A program made the position numbers and the translations under genes. From positions 124,001 to 188,000 of the forward strand of contig CAWFJE010000005.1 of assembly GCA_963816155.1 (NCBI GenBank): DNA of 64,000 nt, in the 5' to 3' direction. This DNA comes from JAXGXJ01 sp963816155 (GTDB taxonomy: Bacteria; Actinomycetota; Thermoleophilia; RBG-16-64-13). This document shows, piece by piece, positions 34,466 through 43,824 of the stretch. Numbering within the stretch: the first letter of the stretch is position 1; each line of letters begins with the position of its first letter. The notes beneath the pieces are model-generated. The model ran no database searches, had not been told where the DNA came from, and saw only the letters and a program-made list of their open reading frames with translations.

Positions 34466-35044
34466 ATGGTCAAGAAGAACATCGGTGGGAATTTCGACAT
34501 CTACCCCATGCCTGTGGTGATCGTGGGGACGGTCGTGGAAGAGAAGCCGAACTTCATGACGGTCGCCTGGATCACCAAGCTCGGCCACGACCCTTCCCTT
34601 GTGGGAATCTCCGTGGGGATACGCCAGTACTCTGCCCGGGGCATCCGGGAGAGCGGCCAATTCAGCATCAACTTCCCCGGCGTCGACGAGATGGAGCTGG
34701 CCGACTACTGTGGGTTGGTCCACGGCAACATCGAGGACAAGTCCACCCGCGTGGACATCTTCCAGGGCTCGCTCGAGCACGCCCCCATGGTGCGGCAGTG
34801 TCCCCTCAATCTCGAATGTCGACTCCGGAAGACCGTGGAACTGGACAAGAACCTGTTCTTCATAGGCGAAGTCGCGAACGTCTACGCCAGCGAGAGGATC
34901 CTCACCGACGACCAGGTCGACTTGGCCAAGTTCCACCCCTTCGTGCTCACCATGCCCAGCAATGGCTATTGGTCGCTCGGCGAGAGGGTGGGCGACGCCT
35001 GGAGCATAGGCAGAAGCCTCATGCAGCCCAAGGCGGGAAAGTGA
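34466..35044 (+). CDS. Flavin reductase family protein
   Basis: 192-residue FMN-binding flavin-reductase-like domain (split beta-barrel). Family features are MPVVIVGTV, NFMTVAWITKLGHDPSLVGISV and GQFSINFPG. It provides or shuttles FMN-bound electrons, often from ferredoxin, to partner enzymes. ATG 34466 has AGGAGG 5 nt upstream. The preceding 70 bp hold a 12-bp direct repeat GCTGAACGTCGG that starts in the end of the ferredoxin gene. Confidence 0.9.
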   Translation: MVKKNIGGNFDIYPMPVVIVGTVVEEKPNFMTVAWITKLGHDPSLVGISVGIRQYSARGIRESGQFSINFPGVDEMELADYCGLVHGNIEDKSTRVDIFQGSLEHAPMVRQCPLNLECRLRKTVELDKNLFFIGEVANVYASERILTDDQVDLAKFHPFVLTMPSNGYWSLGERVGDAWSIGRSLMQPKAGK

Positions 35045-35065
35045 CCTGGAAGAGTCAGGAGAGAC

Positions 35066-35950
35066 ATGGCTTCGCCGGCCTTTGAGACTCTGCCCGTAGC
35101 CTTGGAGGACATTCCGGTGGCGGAGTGGGCGGGCGCCATCGTGGTGCGCCATTCGGCCCGCACGTTCACGGGAGTCCCCCCCGAGACGGGGCTCCTCGAG
35201 GAGTTGGAGCGCTTCACCGCCGCCCTTCCGGGCGGCGACACGGCCCGTGTGATCGTCGTCCGGGAACTGCCCGCCGCCGTGTTCACGGGAGTGGTGGGCA
35301 GCTACGGCAAGGTCGTGGGCGCCCGCTCGGGCCTCATCGTGGTGGGTCAAGAGAACGCGCCGTGCTTCCAGGAAGCGGCCGGATACGTGGGAGAGGCGAC
35401 CATCCTGCAGGCCCAGGCGCAAGGTCTGGAATCCTGCTGGGTCGGTGGCTTCTTCGATCGGGACTTGACCCAGAGCCTCGTGGAACTCGCGCCCGGCGAA
35501 CGCGTGCTGGCCATCTCTCCCCTGGGGCGCGCTCAGGCCCGGCTGCGTACGGGAGAACGGGTTCTCAAGCGCATCGTCGGCGCGCACAAGCGCCTCCCCA
35601 TTGAAGCGATCGCGCCCGGCTTCGACGAAGACACGTGGCCTGCTTGGGCCGCGGAGGGGGTACGACTGGCCCGGGTCGCGCCTTCGGCGGTCAACAGGCA
35701 ACCGTGGCAGTTCCGACTGGAGATCGACACACCGATCCCCTATTCCTATGCGGGCCCCACGGGCGCGGTCACCATCTCGGTCGAGGACAGGGGGCGCTTC
35801 GGTTCGGTGTCCCGGCGACTCGACTGCGGCATCGCCATGCTCCACTTCGAGGTGGGGGCGCGGTTGATGGGGAGCTCCGGCTGCTGGGAGACCCTTGAAC
35901 CACCCGACCTGGCCCGCTACCGGGTGCCGCCTCCCAGCGACACTGCTTGA
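35066..35950 (+). CDS. Nitroreductase-family FMN protein
   Basis: 294 residues. FMN-binding contacts are seen as VRHSARTFTG (residues 30-39), and the second half contains RVAPSAVNRQPWQF, the typical nitroreductase NRQPW-like signature. The protein resembles the large two-half TM-nitroreductase group rather than NfsB, with both halves fused. Likely reduces an electron-accepting organic substrate using flavin from the neighbouring reductase. Overlaps the convergent MFS gene by 34 bp. Confidence 0.87.
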   Translation: MASPAFETLPVALEDIPVAEWAGAIVVRHSARTFTGVPPETGLLEELERFTAALPGGDTARVIVVRELPAAVFTGVVGSYGKVVGARSGLIVVGQENAPCFQEAAGYVGEATILQAQAQGLESCWVGGFFDRDLTQSLVELAPGERVLAISPLGRAQARLRTGERVLKRIVGAHKRLPIEAIAPGFDEDTWPAWAAEGVRLARVAPSAVNRQPWQFRLEIDTPIPYSYAGPTGAVTISVEDRGRFGSVSRRLDCGIAMLHFEVGARLMGSSGCWETLEPPDLARYRVPPPSDTA

Positions 35951-37188
35951 GTGCGCTCCGGAGCCCTGAAGAAGAGGACTCCCACGACGCCGGCCACGCC
36001 AAAGGCCGCCAAGATCAGGTAGCCCGCCTCGTAGCCCAGCCCACCGTCGAGAGCGAGACCGAAGAGCCAGGGGGCAAGCATGGAGATGGTGAAGCCCAGC
36101 GTGTTGATGAGCCCCGTCGCCGGGCCGATATCCTCCGGCCTGGCCACCACCTCGGGCACCATGGCAAAGCGAGGGGAGAAGTAGGCCAGGCTCGACAAGC
36201 CCACCAGGGCCACCATGACGAAGACCAGCACCCGCCCCGGCACGAGAGGCACCAAAGCCGCGAACACGCTCATGGCTATCATGGATCCGGCGATGATGCG
36301 CATCCGACCCCAGCGGTCGGAAGCAAGCGCTCCTCCCGGCGCCCCCATGAGTTGCGCCATAGCCAGGCCTGCTGTGAGATACGCCGCGACCCCGGCACTC
36401 GATCCATACTCCGTCTGCAGGAAGTCCGGCGTCCAGATGAGGACCCCCGTGCCCACGGCCAGCGAGGCGGCGTTGAACAGGCCGAGTAGGAGGACTTCCC
36501 GGTTGAGCGATACCCTGCTCAGCGACCCGCCCACAGCCCGGAAGGAAGCCGTCCCCCGCGTCACCACCGGTAGCTGCCGGACCGACTTGTGTGCCAACGC
36601 GATGCCTCCGATGACCAGCGACACGATTGCCGTCAGCAAGAACACGGCTCGATAGCCTCCCAGCGCCGCCACGGTGGGCATGAGCAGCAGACCCACCAAA
36701 GCACCCAGGCCCTTGCCGCTGGCCAGAACACCCCAGCCACGATTGCGCGCAGCCAGGGGCAGGCAGCGGGCGATGACGGGGCTGCACACGGGCATCACGG
36801 TACCGGCTCCGAGACCCTGAAGGACTCTCCCCACAAGAAAGCCCCAGAAGGACGAACTGAGGGCGAAGACCACCGACCCGACCACGAAGAAGACGGTGCT
36901 CACGGCCAGCACCCGTCCGCCCCAGCGCGCCGCTCCCACTCCGGCCGGGATGCCCACGGCGCCGTAGGCGAACATGAAGACCGAGGTCAGAAGACCCAGT
37001 TGAGAGGCGGAGAACCCGAAGAGGCGCTGCAACTCCGGCGTGACAACGGCCATCAGGGCCAGATTCAGCGTCGCGAGCAGGTAGAAGACCATGAGGACGA
37101 AGACCAATCCGCCGCCGCTCTCGGCGGCGCCGATCGTCCCGCTCTCGCCCGATCCGCCCCTGATCTCGTCTTCCGGCGACGGCGTCAC
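35917..37188 (-). CDS. MFS transporter
   Basis: 423-residue carrier with about twelve TM helices. The first family motif is degenerate (VGAARWGGRVLAVSTVFF in loop 2-3), followed by GRVLQGLGAGTVMPVCSPVIAR. Overlaps the next MFS gene by 4 bp (ATGA type) and is a paralog of it, sharing FSASQLGLLTSVFM / FSDAQIGLLTSVFM and GPATGLINTLGF / GPATGINSLMGF. Cargo unknown. Tandem placement beside nitroreductase suggests uptake or export of an aromatic or nitro-type compound (inference). Confidence 0.92.
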   Translation of the reverse strand: MTPSPEDEIRGGSGESGTIGAAESGGGLVFVLMVFYLLATLNLALMAVVTPELQRLFGFSASQLGLLTSVFMFAYGAVGIPAGVGAARWGGRVLAVSTVFFVVGSVVFALSSSFWGFLVGRVLQGLGAGTVMPVCSPVIARCLPLAARNRGWGVLASGKGLGALVGLLLMPTVAALGGYRAVFLLTAIVSLVIGGIALAHKSVRQLPVVTRGTASFRAVGGSLSRVSLNREVLLLGLFNAASLAVGTGVLIWTPDFLQTEYGSSAGVAAYLTAGLAMAQLMGAPGGALASDRWGRMRIIAGSMIAMSVFAALVPLVPGRVLVFVMVALVGLSSLAYFSPRFAMVPEVVARPEDIGPATGLINTLGFTISMLAPWLFGLALDGGLGYEAGYLILAAFGVAGVVGVLFFRAPERTQAVSLGGGTR

Positions 37189-38399
37189 TCAGCCCTCCGC
37201 CGCCCACCTCTGAACAAGACCACCATGATGATGAGAGCAACCACGCCGAACGCAGCCAGCATGAGATAGCCGGCGGCGTACGACCTCGCCGACTGGTCGC
37301 CCGCGTCGAGGAACATCCCAAAGAGCCACGGGGCGATCAAGGACCCCGCGAAGCCCATGAGGCTGTTGATGCCGGTCGCCGGCCCCACCTGCTCCGGCCG
37401 CTTCACCACCTCAGGCATGTAGGCCAGCATGGCGGGGAAGAAGTACATGCTGAAGAAGCCGGCGATGAGCACCATCGCGACGGTGAGAGCCAGGCCTGGA
37501 GCGAATCCCGCGACGGCTATCACCACGGCCATCGCCGCCAGCGACGCCACGATGACCCGGTACTTGCCCCAGCGGGCCATGCCCATCGCCCCCAAGGGGG
37601 TACCGACCAACTGCGCGGCTCCCAGTCCGGCCACGAGGTATACGGCCGCCGCCGCGGAGGCACCGTGCACATCCTGCAAGAAGCTGGGCGTCCAGGCCAG
37701 TGCGCCCACTCCGATGGCAAGAGCTGCAGTGTTGGCGAAGCCGATGATCAGCACGCGCTTGTTCCTGCCCGCACCCCCCAGCGCGCGAGCGAGGTCGCCC
37801 ACGCTCACTGCGCCGTCGGCATAGCGCGGCCGTCTGCGTACCGCCTGCTGGGTCAGCACGGCCACGCCGGCCACCAGCGCCAGGGCGGCATCGGCGAGGA
37901 AGACGGCGCGATAGCCCCCAGCGCTCTGGATACTGGGCATGATCAGCAGGCCGGCCATCGTGCCGAGCCCCCACCCTGAGCCCAGGATCCCCCAAGACCG
38001 CCCCAGCCATCGGGGCGGAACCGATTGAGCCAGGACCGGACTGCAGGTGGCGATGACCATCCCTCCCGCGATCCCCTGGATGGCCCGGCCGAAGAGAAGA
38101 CCGCCGAAGGAGGCGCTGAACGCGAAGACGAGTGAGCCCACGAAGAAGAGCCCACAACTCACTCCCAGAAGCCACCCTCCCCAGCGGGCGGCGCCGACGC
38201 CTGACAGTATCCCCGATAGTCCATAGAAGCCCATGAACACTGAGGTGAGGAGGCCGATCTGCGCATCGCTGAAGCTCAGATCCGCCCGCAACTCGTTCGT
38301 GACCACGGGTAACAGTGACAGGGTGACGGCGCTGGTGACGAAAACAAGCATGAGCAGCAACGCGAGTATGTCCGCGCCCCGGCGCGTGGTCACCACCAT
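37185..38399 (-). CDS. MFS transporter, paralog of the adjacent carrier
   Basis: About twelve TM helices. I place the start at ATG 38399 (404 residues), preceded by GAGG, because its first TM follows at once (DILALLLMLVFVTSAVTLSL). A frame extension to 38561 exists but has a Gly/Ala/Glu-rich segment unlike a transporter N-terminus. Also possible is TTG near 38465. Loop 2-3 GVGAARWGGWLLGVSCGLFF and GRAIQGIAGGMVIATCSPVL align with the downstream paralog. The two are co-transcribed and may form a substrate/product pair or a heterodimer. Confidence 0.9.
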   Translation of the reverse strand: MVVTTRRGADILALLLMLVFVTSAVTLSLLPVVTNELRADLSFSDAQIGLLTSVFMGFYGLSGILSGVGAARWGGWLLGVSCGLFFVGSLVFAFSASFGGLLFGRAIQGIAGGMVIATCSPVLAQSVPPRWLGRSWGILGSGWGLGTMAGLLIMPSIQSAGGYRAVFLADAALALVAGVAVLTQQAVRRRPRYADGAVSVGDLARALGGAGRNKRVLIIGFANTAALAIGVGALAWTPSFLQDVHGASAAAAVYLVAGLGAAQLVGTPLGAMGMARWGKYRVIVASLAAMAVVIAVAGFAPGLALTVAMVLIAGFFSMYFFPAMLAYMPEVVKRPEQVGPATGINSLMGFAGSLIAPWLFGMFLDAGDQSARSYAAGYLMLAAFGVVALIIMVVLFRGGRRRAE

Positions 38400-38634
38400 G
38401 TGGTCCTCGGGTCCGCCGCCTCCCGCCGCCACGCGCCCGTCCACAGATATGTCGTGCTCCGTCAACTCCGGCCCCTTGCCTATGTGGGGCCCTTCGCCCC
38501 GCGAGTCCGTTCGCCGCCCTCGCACACTTGTACCAGAAGAAAACGCCTCGCGGTAGAGCACTACGTTGCTGGATGCGTACCGGCCCCCGTGCTAGTCTGT
38601 CCGCCGGAGACGGCAACCGGACTGGGAGCGGCAC

Positions 38635-39021
38635 GTGGGCGGATTCCTGATTCGCTGGGGTATAACCGCCGGTGCCGTGGCAGTAGCCGCCCTGATCGTT
38701 CCGGGCATATCCGTTGACGAGCCTCACCCCGTCTGGGCCGTCCTCATCGTGGCGCTCGTCCTGGGACTCGTCAACGCCTTCATCCGCCCCATCGTCTCTC
38801 TGCTGGCTTGCGGCTGCATCGTGCTCACCCTGGGCCTCTTCACACTGGTGATCAACGCCCTCATGCTCCTGCTGGCGGAGTGGCTGGTGGTGGACCTGCT
38901 GGGGATGGGCTTCCACGTTGACGGCTTCTGGAACGCCCTGCTGGGCTCGGTGATCATCAGCATCGTCTCGTTCGTCGCCAGTACGTTCACCGGCAAAGGG
39001 CGCCTGGGGAAGAAGACGTGA
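38635..39021 (+). CDS. Phage-holin-4-2-like small membrane protein (DUF/PF04020 type)
   Basis: 128 residues with four predicted TM helices, beginning with FLIRWGITAGAVAVAALIVPGI from GTG 38635. The pattern LVNAFIRPIVSLLACGCIVLTLGLF and SVIISIVSFVAS is typical of the widely distributed holin-like family, most of whose members are not phage lysis proteins. It diverges from the MFS gene and precedes the FAD oxidoreductase by 39 bp. Confidence 0.88.
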   Translation: MGGFLIRWGITAGAVAVAALIVPGISVDEPHPVWAVLIVALVLGLVNAFIRPIVSLLACGCIVLTLGLFTLVINALMLLLAEWLVVDLLGMGFHVDGFWNALLGSVIISIVSFVASTFTGKGRLGKKT

Positions 39022-39060
39022 GCGGAAGAAGGGCGAGCGGAAGAGAGCGCTGACACGGTC

Positions 39061-40374
39061 ATGATATCGCTGGCGATCATCGGGAACGGGGGTGCGGCGG
39101 CCGAGGCGGTCAAAGCCCTGCGTGGCCATGGCTACACGGAAGAGATCCACCTATTCGCCGACAACGACCACGCTCCCTACAACCCCATGCTGGGCACGTA
39201 TGTGGTGTCGGGGGCCATCCCCGCCGAACGCGCCTTCCCCTTTGGTGCAGGGAGTACCTTCTACGAGGCTTACGGGGTGACGACTCACCTGTGCGAGGCC
39301 GTGACCTCCCTGGATCCGCGGGAGCAGACGTTCGCCACCGCCGACGGACGCAGCTATGAGTTCGAGCGCTGCCTGGTGGCGACAGGGGCCCGGCCTTCCC
39401 TGCCCCCCATACCGGGGCTCCGCGAAGCGGTAGCGTCGCCATCCACGCCGGTGTTCACCATCCAGACTTTCGCCGACGCGCTGGCTCTCAAGCAGGCGGT
39501 CGACGACCTGCGCGGCGGCGGCGCTCGGGCAGAGCGCGCCGGGGACCTGCGCGCGGCCGTGGTGGGCGCTTCATTCGCCGGGGTCAAAGTCGCCGCCGCG
39601 CTGCATGAACTGGGCATGAGCGTCGTACTTGTCGAGCGGGAGGCTTCGATCCTGCCTCTCTCCGCCCACCCCTGGTGCGCACACCTCCTGGAGACGCATC
39701 TTCTGGAGGAGGGGTACGACCTGCGTCTGGGGGCCGCGCTGGCGGGGGTGGACACCAGTGGCGACAGGATACGTCTGAACTTCGGCGCTCTCCCCGGGGT
39801 CGCCGATCCCGAAGGAGCAGGCGGCACCGCCTGCGATGAGTCGGCCACGCAGGAGGACGTGGACCTGGTTGTGGTCTGCACGGGTTCGAGGCCGGCGCTG
39901 GGTTTCCTCGCTCCCGGAGGCGTCGACACCGGTGTCGGCATCCTGGTGGACGATGAGATGCGTTCCAGCATCCCCACGCTGTACGCCGCCGGAGACGTCG
40001 CCCAAGGGAGGAACCTCCTCTCAGGCCGGCACGAGATCATCGGCCTGTGGGCGAACGCCCGCTACCAAGGGCGAGCGGCGGGACGGAGCCTGGCCGGCGC
40101 GGGTCCGGACTACCGGGGCAGCGTGCCCCACAACATCACGCACGTGGGCGGCAGGCTCTTTGCGAGCGTCGGCTGCGTGCGCGAGTACGACGACATCAGT
40201 ACCTGTAGCGACGGCGATTCTTACCAGTTGCGGGTGTGGCAGGACGGCCGTCTGGCCGGGGTGAATCTCATCGATTGCTGTCTGTCCGCCGGCGCCCTCA
40301 AGCAGGGGCTGCTGAGAGCGGCTACCGGAGCAGTCTCGGGGATGGAGGCGACATGGACAAGCTTCAACGGATGA
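39061..40374 (+). CDS. FAD-dependent NAD(P)-disulfide-oxidoreductase family protein
   Basis: 437 residues. FAD-binding GxGxxA at IGNGGAAAEAVKAL (residues 6-19), NAD(P)-binding VVGASFAGVKVAAALHEL (about 166-183), second FAD contact TLYAAGDVAQG (about 303-313). No CxxxxC redox disulfide, so it is closer to the NADH oxidase/rubredoxin-reductase branch than to a dithiol enzyme. Overlaps the molybdopterin gene by 22 bp and likely passes electrons between NAD(P)H and the Mo enzyme via the ferredoxin subunit. Confidence 0.9.
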   Translation: MISLAIIGNGGAAAEAVKALRGHGYTEEIHLFADNDHAPYNPMLGTYVVSGAIPAERAFPFGAGSTFYEAYGVTTHLCEAVTSLDPREQTFATADGRSYEFERCLVATGARPSLPPIPGLREAVASPSTPVFTIQTFADALALKQAVDDLRGGGARAERAGDLRAAVVGASFAGVKVAAALHELGMSVVLVEREASILPLSAHPWCAHLLETHLLEEGYDLRLGAALAGVDTSGDRIRLNFGALPGVADPEGAGGTACDESATQEDVDLVVVCTGSRPALGFLAPGGVDTGVGILVDDEMRSSIPTLYAAGDVAQGRNLLSGRHEIIGLWANARYQGRAAGRSLAGAGPDYRGSVPHNITHVGGRLFASVGCVREYDDISTCSDGDSYQLRVWQDGRLAGVNLIDCCLSAGALKQGLLRAATGAVSGMEATWTSFNG

Positions 40375-42680
40375 TCGAAGGCAAGATCCCGGGTGGACAC
40401 ACCGGGATCGAGGTACGCAAGTCGGTATGCACCGTGTGCGATCCGCTGACGCAGTGTGGACTCGACTGCTATGTGCGTGACGGGCGCATCGTTAAGGTGG
40501 AGGGTTCGCAGGAGAACCCCAACAGCGGTGGGACCCTGTGCGCCAAGGGTGCGGCGCAGCGACAGTGGGTATACCACGAGGAGCGCCTGCGCACCCCCCT
40601 CAAGCGGGTCGGCCCGCGCGGTTCCGGACAGATGGTGCCCATCTCTTGGACGGAAGCGCTCGACGTCGTCACGCAGAATCTTAAGAAGCTGGAGGCGGAG
40701 AGCGGACCGGAGTCCGTGGCCTTCTATTGCGGCTACCCCAAGCATCTGCGGCCCTTCCTGCAACGGCTGGCCCTGCAGTTCGGCTCCCCCAACTACTGCA
40801 CCGAGTCCAGTACCTGCTTCACCGCCATGGCCATGGCTTGGCGGCTGAATTATGGCCAGATGGGCGCACCGGACCTCGCCCACACCAAGTGCCTGCTGGT
40901 ATGGACGGCCAACCCCTTCTATGCCCGGACGCCGGGCGCGCGGGGCCTCATGGACGCCAAAGAGAAGGGCGTGAAGTTCATCGTCGTCGATCCACGCATG
41001 TCGCCTATCGCCGCCATCGCCGACATCCATCTGCGGCTGCGGCCGGGCACCGACGGCGCGCTTGCGCTCGCGATGGCGAACGTCATCATCAGCGAAGGTG
41101 CCTACGACCGGCAGTTCGTCGCCGAGTGGACGCACGGCTTCGACGAATATCGGGCCTACGCTGCTGAGTTCACTCTGGAGAGGGCGGAGCAGGTCACCGG
41201 GGTCCCGGCCGCGCTCATCCGCGAGGCGGCCCTACTCTATGCCACCAGCAAGCCCGCGGCCATGATGCCCGGCTCCACCCCCGTGGTGCACCATACCAAC
41301 GGGGTGCAGAACCAACGCGCCGCGGCGGCTCTGGTAGGCCTCACCGGCAACTGGGACGTGCCCGGGGGCAACGTGGTCCAGCCCATGAGCTGGCTGGAGA
41401 CCGTCGGAGGCTTCACCACCCGCAGTCGCGAGTTCGCCATGCCCCGTGACTGGAGCCAGTTCCCGCCTCGGGTGGGAGCCACGCGCTTCCCGGTGTGGAC
41501 GGAGATGATCGACCAGGGCCAGGCCATGGACCTTCCCCGGCAGATCCACAGCGGCGAACCCTACCCCCTGCGCGGCCTGGTGGCCTTCGGGTTCAACCAC
41601 CGCATGTGGCCCGACTCCCAGGGCCTCCTGGCGGCGGTGGACAAGCTCGATTTCATCGTGGATGTCGACCTGTTCGCCACCGATAGCTCCCGATACGCGG
41701 ATATCGTCCTGCCCGCCTGCAGTTCGGTCGAGCGCAGCGAGTTGCGCTGTTACCCGCAGAAGTACGCCGTATACGCGCAGCCGGTCATCGAGCCGCTGGG
41801 TGAGTCGCGGTCCGATGTGGAGATCATCTTCGCCCTGGCGGACAAGCTGGGCCTGCCCTACGGACCCGGAGAACAGCCCCGAGACGGCACCTACCTCCCC
41901 AGCGGGGCCCCGGACTTCGGCGCCGCCTTCGAGGAGGCCATGGATTGGATCCTTCAGCCGAGCGGCATGACCGTGGCCCAGCTCAAGCAGCATCCCGGCG
42001 GCATGCCGGTGCCGAACGCCTTGCCCACCACCTTCAAGAAGTACGAGGACGGCGGCTTCCCCACCCCCAGCGGGAAGATGGAGTTCGCCTCCACGCTCAT
42101 GGAGAAGTACTCCGACGTAGAGGGCATCGATCCACTCCCGCTCTTCCGCGAGCCGAGGCTGAGCGCGGAGTCGAGTCCTGAGGTGGCGCGGGAATACCCA
42201 CTCATCCTGGGCACGGGCACCCGCCTGCCCATGTTCATCCATTCGCGCACCTTCCGGCTGCCCTGGACGCGCAGCCTGCGGCCCGATGCTGCCGTGGACC
42301 TCAACCCCGCCGACGCGGCCCGGCTGGGCGTCGCGCAGGGCGACCGGGTAGAGCTGTCCACACCGCAGGGCAGCATCGAGGTGGCCGCCAACCTCACCGA
42401 ACTGGCCTACCCCGGGGCCGCCCACATGTTCCACGACTACCCCGAGGCCGACGTCAACACGCTGATCCCAGGGGACTACCTCGACCCCATCTCCGGCTTC
42501 CCCGGCTACAAAGCCCTGCTGTGCAAGGTACGGAAGGTGGGCGCACCGGGCGCCGCCAAGGTCTCCGGGGCGGCTGGGTTCTCCGCGGCCGCCGGGGGCG
42601 CTGAGGGCGCCCAATCGCCGTCCGCCACACCGGCAACTGCCGCGCCGCCTACATCTGAAGCGGAAGGAGGCCGGTCATGA
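40353..42680 (+). CDS. Molybdopterin-dependent oxidoreductase (DMSO-reductase family), catalytic subunit
   Basis: 775 residues from ATG 40353 (GGAGG 4 nt upstream). An N-terminal [4Fe-4S] motif is present: CTVCDPLTQCGLDC then TLCAKG. Mo/W-bis-MGD domain runs through residues 50-560 with ESSTCFTAMAMAW near the metal (Ser/Thr/Cys position; the ligand is not assignable) and MDRDLFATDSSRYADIVLPA-type VDVDLFATDSSRYAD. The C-terminal MGD domain ends near residue 725 (PLILGTGTRLPMFIHSR), followed by a 45-residue Ala/Gly/Ser/Thr tail. No Tat signal, so it is cytoplasmic. Substrate unknown: acetylene-hydratase-like, aromatic transhydroxylase or other. Adjacent FAD protein and ferredoxin complete the unit. 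Confidence 0.9.
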   Translation: MDKLQRMIEGKIPGGHTGIEVRKSVCTVCDPLTQCGLDCYVRDGRIVKVEGSQENPNSGGTLCAKGAAQRQWVYHEERLRTPLKRVGPRGSGQMVPISWTEALDVVTQNLKKLEAESGPESVAFYCGYPKHLRPFLQRLALQFGSPNYCTESSTCFTAMAMAWRLNYGQMGAPDLAHTKCLLVWTANPFYARTPGARGLMDAKEKGVKFIVVDPRMSPIAAIADIHLRLRPGTDGALALAMANVIISEGAYDRQFVAEWTHGFDEYRAYAAEFTLERAEQVTGVPAALIREAALLYATSKPAAMMPGSTPVVHHTNGVQNQRAAAALVGLTGNWDVPGGNVVQPMSWLETVGGFTTRSREFAMPRDWSQFPPRVGATRFPVWTEMIDQGQAMDLPRQIHSGEPYPLRGLVAFGFNHRMWPDSQGLLAAVDKLDFIVDVDLFATDSSRYADIVLPACSSVERSELRCYPQKYAVYAQPVIEPLGESRSDVEIIFALADKLGLPYGPGEQPRDGTYLPSGAPDFGAAFEEAMDWILQPSGMTVAQLKQHPGGMPVPNALPTTFKKYEDGGFPTPSGKMEFASTLMEKYSDVEGIDPLPLFREPRLSAESSPEVAREYPLILGTGTRLPMFIHSRTFRLPWTRSLRPDAAVDLNPADAARLGVAQGDRVELSTPQGSIEVAANLTELAYPGAAHMFHDYPEADVNTLIPGDYLDPISGFPGYKALLCKVRKVGAPGAAKVSGAAGFSAAAGGAEGAQSPSATPATAAPPTSEAEGGRS

Positions 42681-43189
42681 GTCACGCCTTCTACCTCGAC
42701 CTCGACCGCTGCACCGGCTGCATGGCCTGTGCCGTGGCCTGCATGGACCAGAACGACCTCGACATGAGCGGTCCGGGCGGCGCCTCGACCGCCTGGCGGC
42801 GGATCTTCCAACTGGAGAGCGGGGCCGCTCCGGACGCGCGGCTGCGCTACGTCTCCCTGGCCTGCATGCACTGCGAGGACGCCCCCTGCATCGTGGGCTG
42901 TCCCACCGGGGCGCTGGCACGAGATACCGTCACCCACGCTGTGAAGGTCGACGCTGCACTCTGCATCGGCTGCCATAGCTGCTCCATCGCCTGCCCGTTC
43001 GGCGTGCCTCGTTTCGGCAGGGACGGCATCATGCAAAAGTGCGACCTGTGCAGTGCCCGCCTGGAAGCCGGTCTGGAGCCGGCCTGCGTGCGCGTGTGCC
43101 CCACTCGGGCCCTCCATCAGGGCGATCCCAATCAGATGGGTCTGGAACAGGAAAGGAAGGCGGCCGCGCGACTGGCGGGCGGGTCCTAA
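42677..43189 (+). CDS. Four-cluster ferredoxin subunit (DmsB/HybA-like)
   Basis: 170 residues with four cysteine clusters: CTGCMACAVAC, CMHCEDAPCIVGCPTGAL, CIGCHSCSIACPFGVPRF and CDLC ... CVRVCPTRAL, the layout of electron-transfer subunits of DMSO-reductase family enzymes. No signal or TM, so the partner is cytoplasmic. Overlaps the catalytic gene by 4 bp. No membrane anchor (DmsC/NrfD) follows, so electrons probably come from the FAD protein rather than the quinone pool. Confidence 0.93.
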   Translation: MSHAFYLDLDRCTGCMACAVACMDQNDLDMSGPGGASTAWRRIFQLESGAAPDARLRYVSLACMHCEDAPCIVGCPTGALARDTVTHAVKVDAALCIGCHSCSIACPFGVPRFGRDGIMQKCDLCSARLEAGLEPACVRVCPTRALHQGDPNQMGLEQERKAAARLAGGS

Positions 43190-43249
43190 GGGATCAGGGA
43201 TGGTCTATCCGGTGATGACCCCCGCTTCGGCATAGGCGTTCGCCGGTCC

Positions 43250-43684
43250 CTAGAACATGCCGTTAGGGTTGGCCGAGGTCTCCGGTATATCTTGGATCGT
43301 ATCCCAGTGCTCGACTATCATTCCTTCTTCCAGCCGAAAGATCTCGATGATCGCCCGGCCTCGCGTGTGAGGCGAGCGCATGGAGTGCACGTGGAGGACC
43401 ACGAAGTCGCCCTCACCCAGAACGCGTTTGATCTCAGAACGTGCCTCGGGATGCTCCGTCCCCAGGTAGCCGATGAAGGCGGCCAGTCCCTCCGGCCCTT
43501 CCGCCACGAGAGGGTTGTGCTGGCGATAGTATGGCCCGATGTAGCGAGAGGCGGCGGCATAGTCCTTCTGATTGATGATGAGGTCGTAGAACTCGGCCAC
43601 TATCCGCTTGTTGGTCTCGACCTTCTCGATCGTGGCAGCATCCGTGTGACCGTCGGGGTGTGTGTCTGCGCTCGGCTCCACCAT
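43250..43684 (-). CDS. SnoaL/NTF2-like protein (ester-cyclase-like)
   Basis: About 144 residues from ATG 43684 (GGAGA upstream); earlier starts at 43702 (ATG) and 43717 (TTG) are possible. The SnoaL fold is visible: IVAEFYDLIINQKDYAAASRYI then YRQHNPLVAEGPEGL and the EHWDTIQ end. Members include polyketide cyclases and many uncharacterised small-molecule enzymes. It diverges from the Tm-1/carboxylase operon and shares its intergenic region. Confidence 0.88.
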   Translation of the reverse strand: MVEPSADTHPDGHTDAATIEKVETNKRIVAEFYDLIINQKDYAAASRYIGPYYRQHNPLVAEGPEGLAAFIGYLGTEHPEARSEIKRVLGEGDFVVLHVHSMRSPHTRGRAIIEIFRLEEGMIVEHWDTIQDIPETSANPNGMF

Positions 43685-43824
43685 GCGGCATCTCTCCTGC
43701 ATCGTCTTCTTCCGCAACCTCCCCAGCTTCCATCAATCCGCAGACAGATGCAATACGCGCGTCCAATCCACAGCCGCCCGTGTTGTAGTATGCATCGAGG
43801 AGAGCAGCCCAGGGGGATACAGGG

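Noticed and set aside
34451..37321. 956-codon minus-strand open frame
   Set aside because: Lies antisense to the flavin reductase and nitroreductase and out of frame with the MFS gene, with no domain. A GC-rich shadow frame.
37411..39150. 579-codon minus-strand frame
   Set aside because: Shifted frame of the second MFS gene and reverse of the holin-like gene; Arg/Gly-rich.
43740..43824. Cobalamin riboswitch before the corrinoid operon
   Set aside because: I looked for the B12-box-like conserved core and found no convincing match in the short leader.
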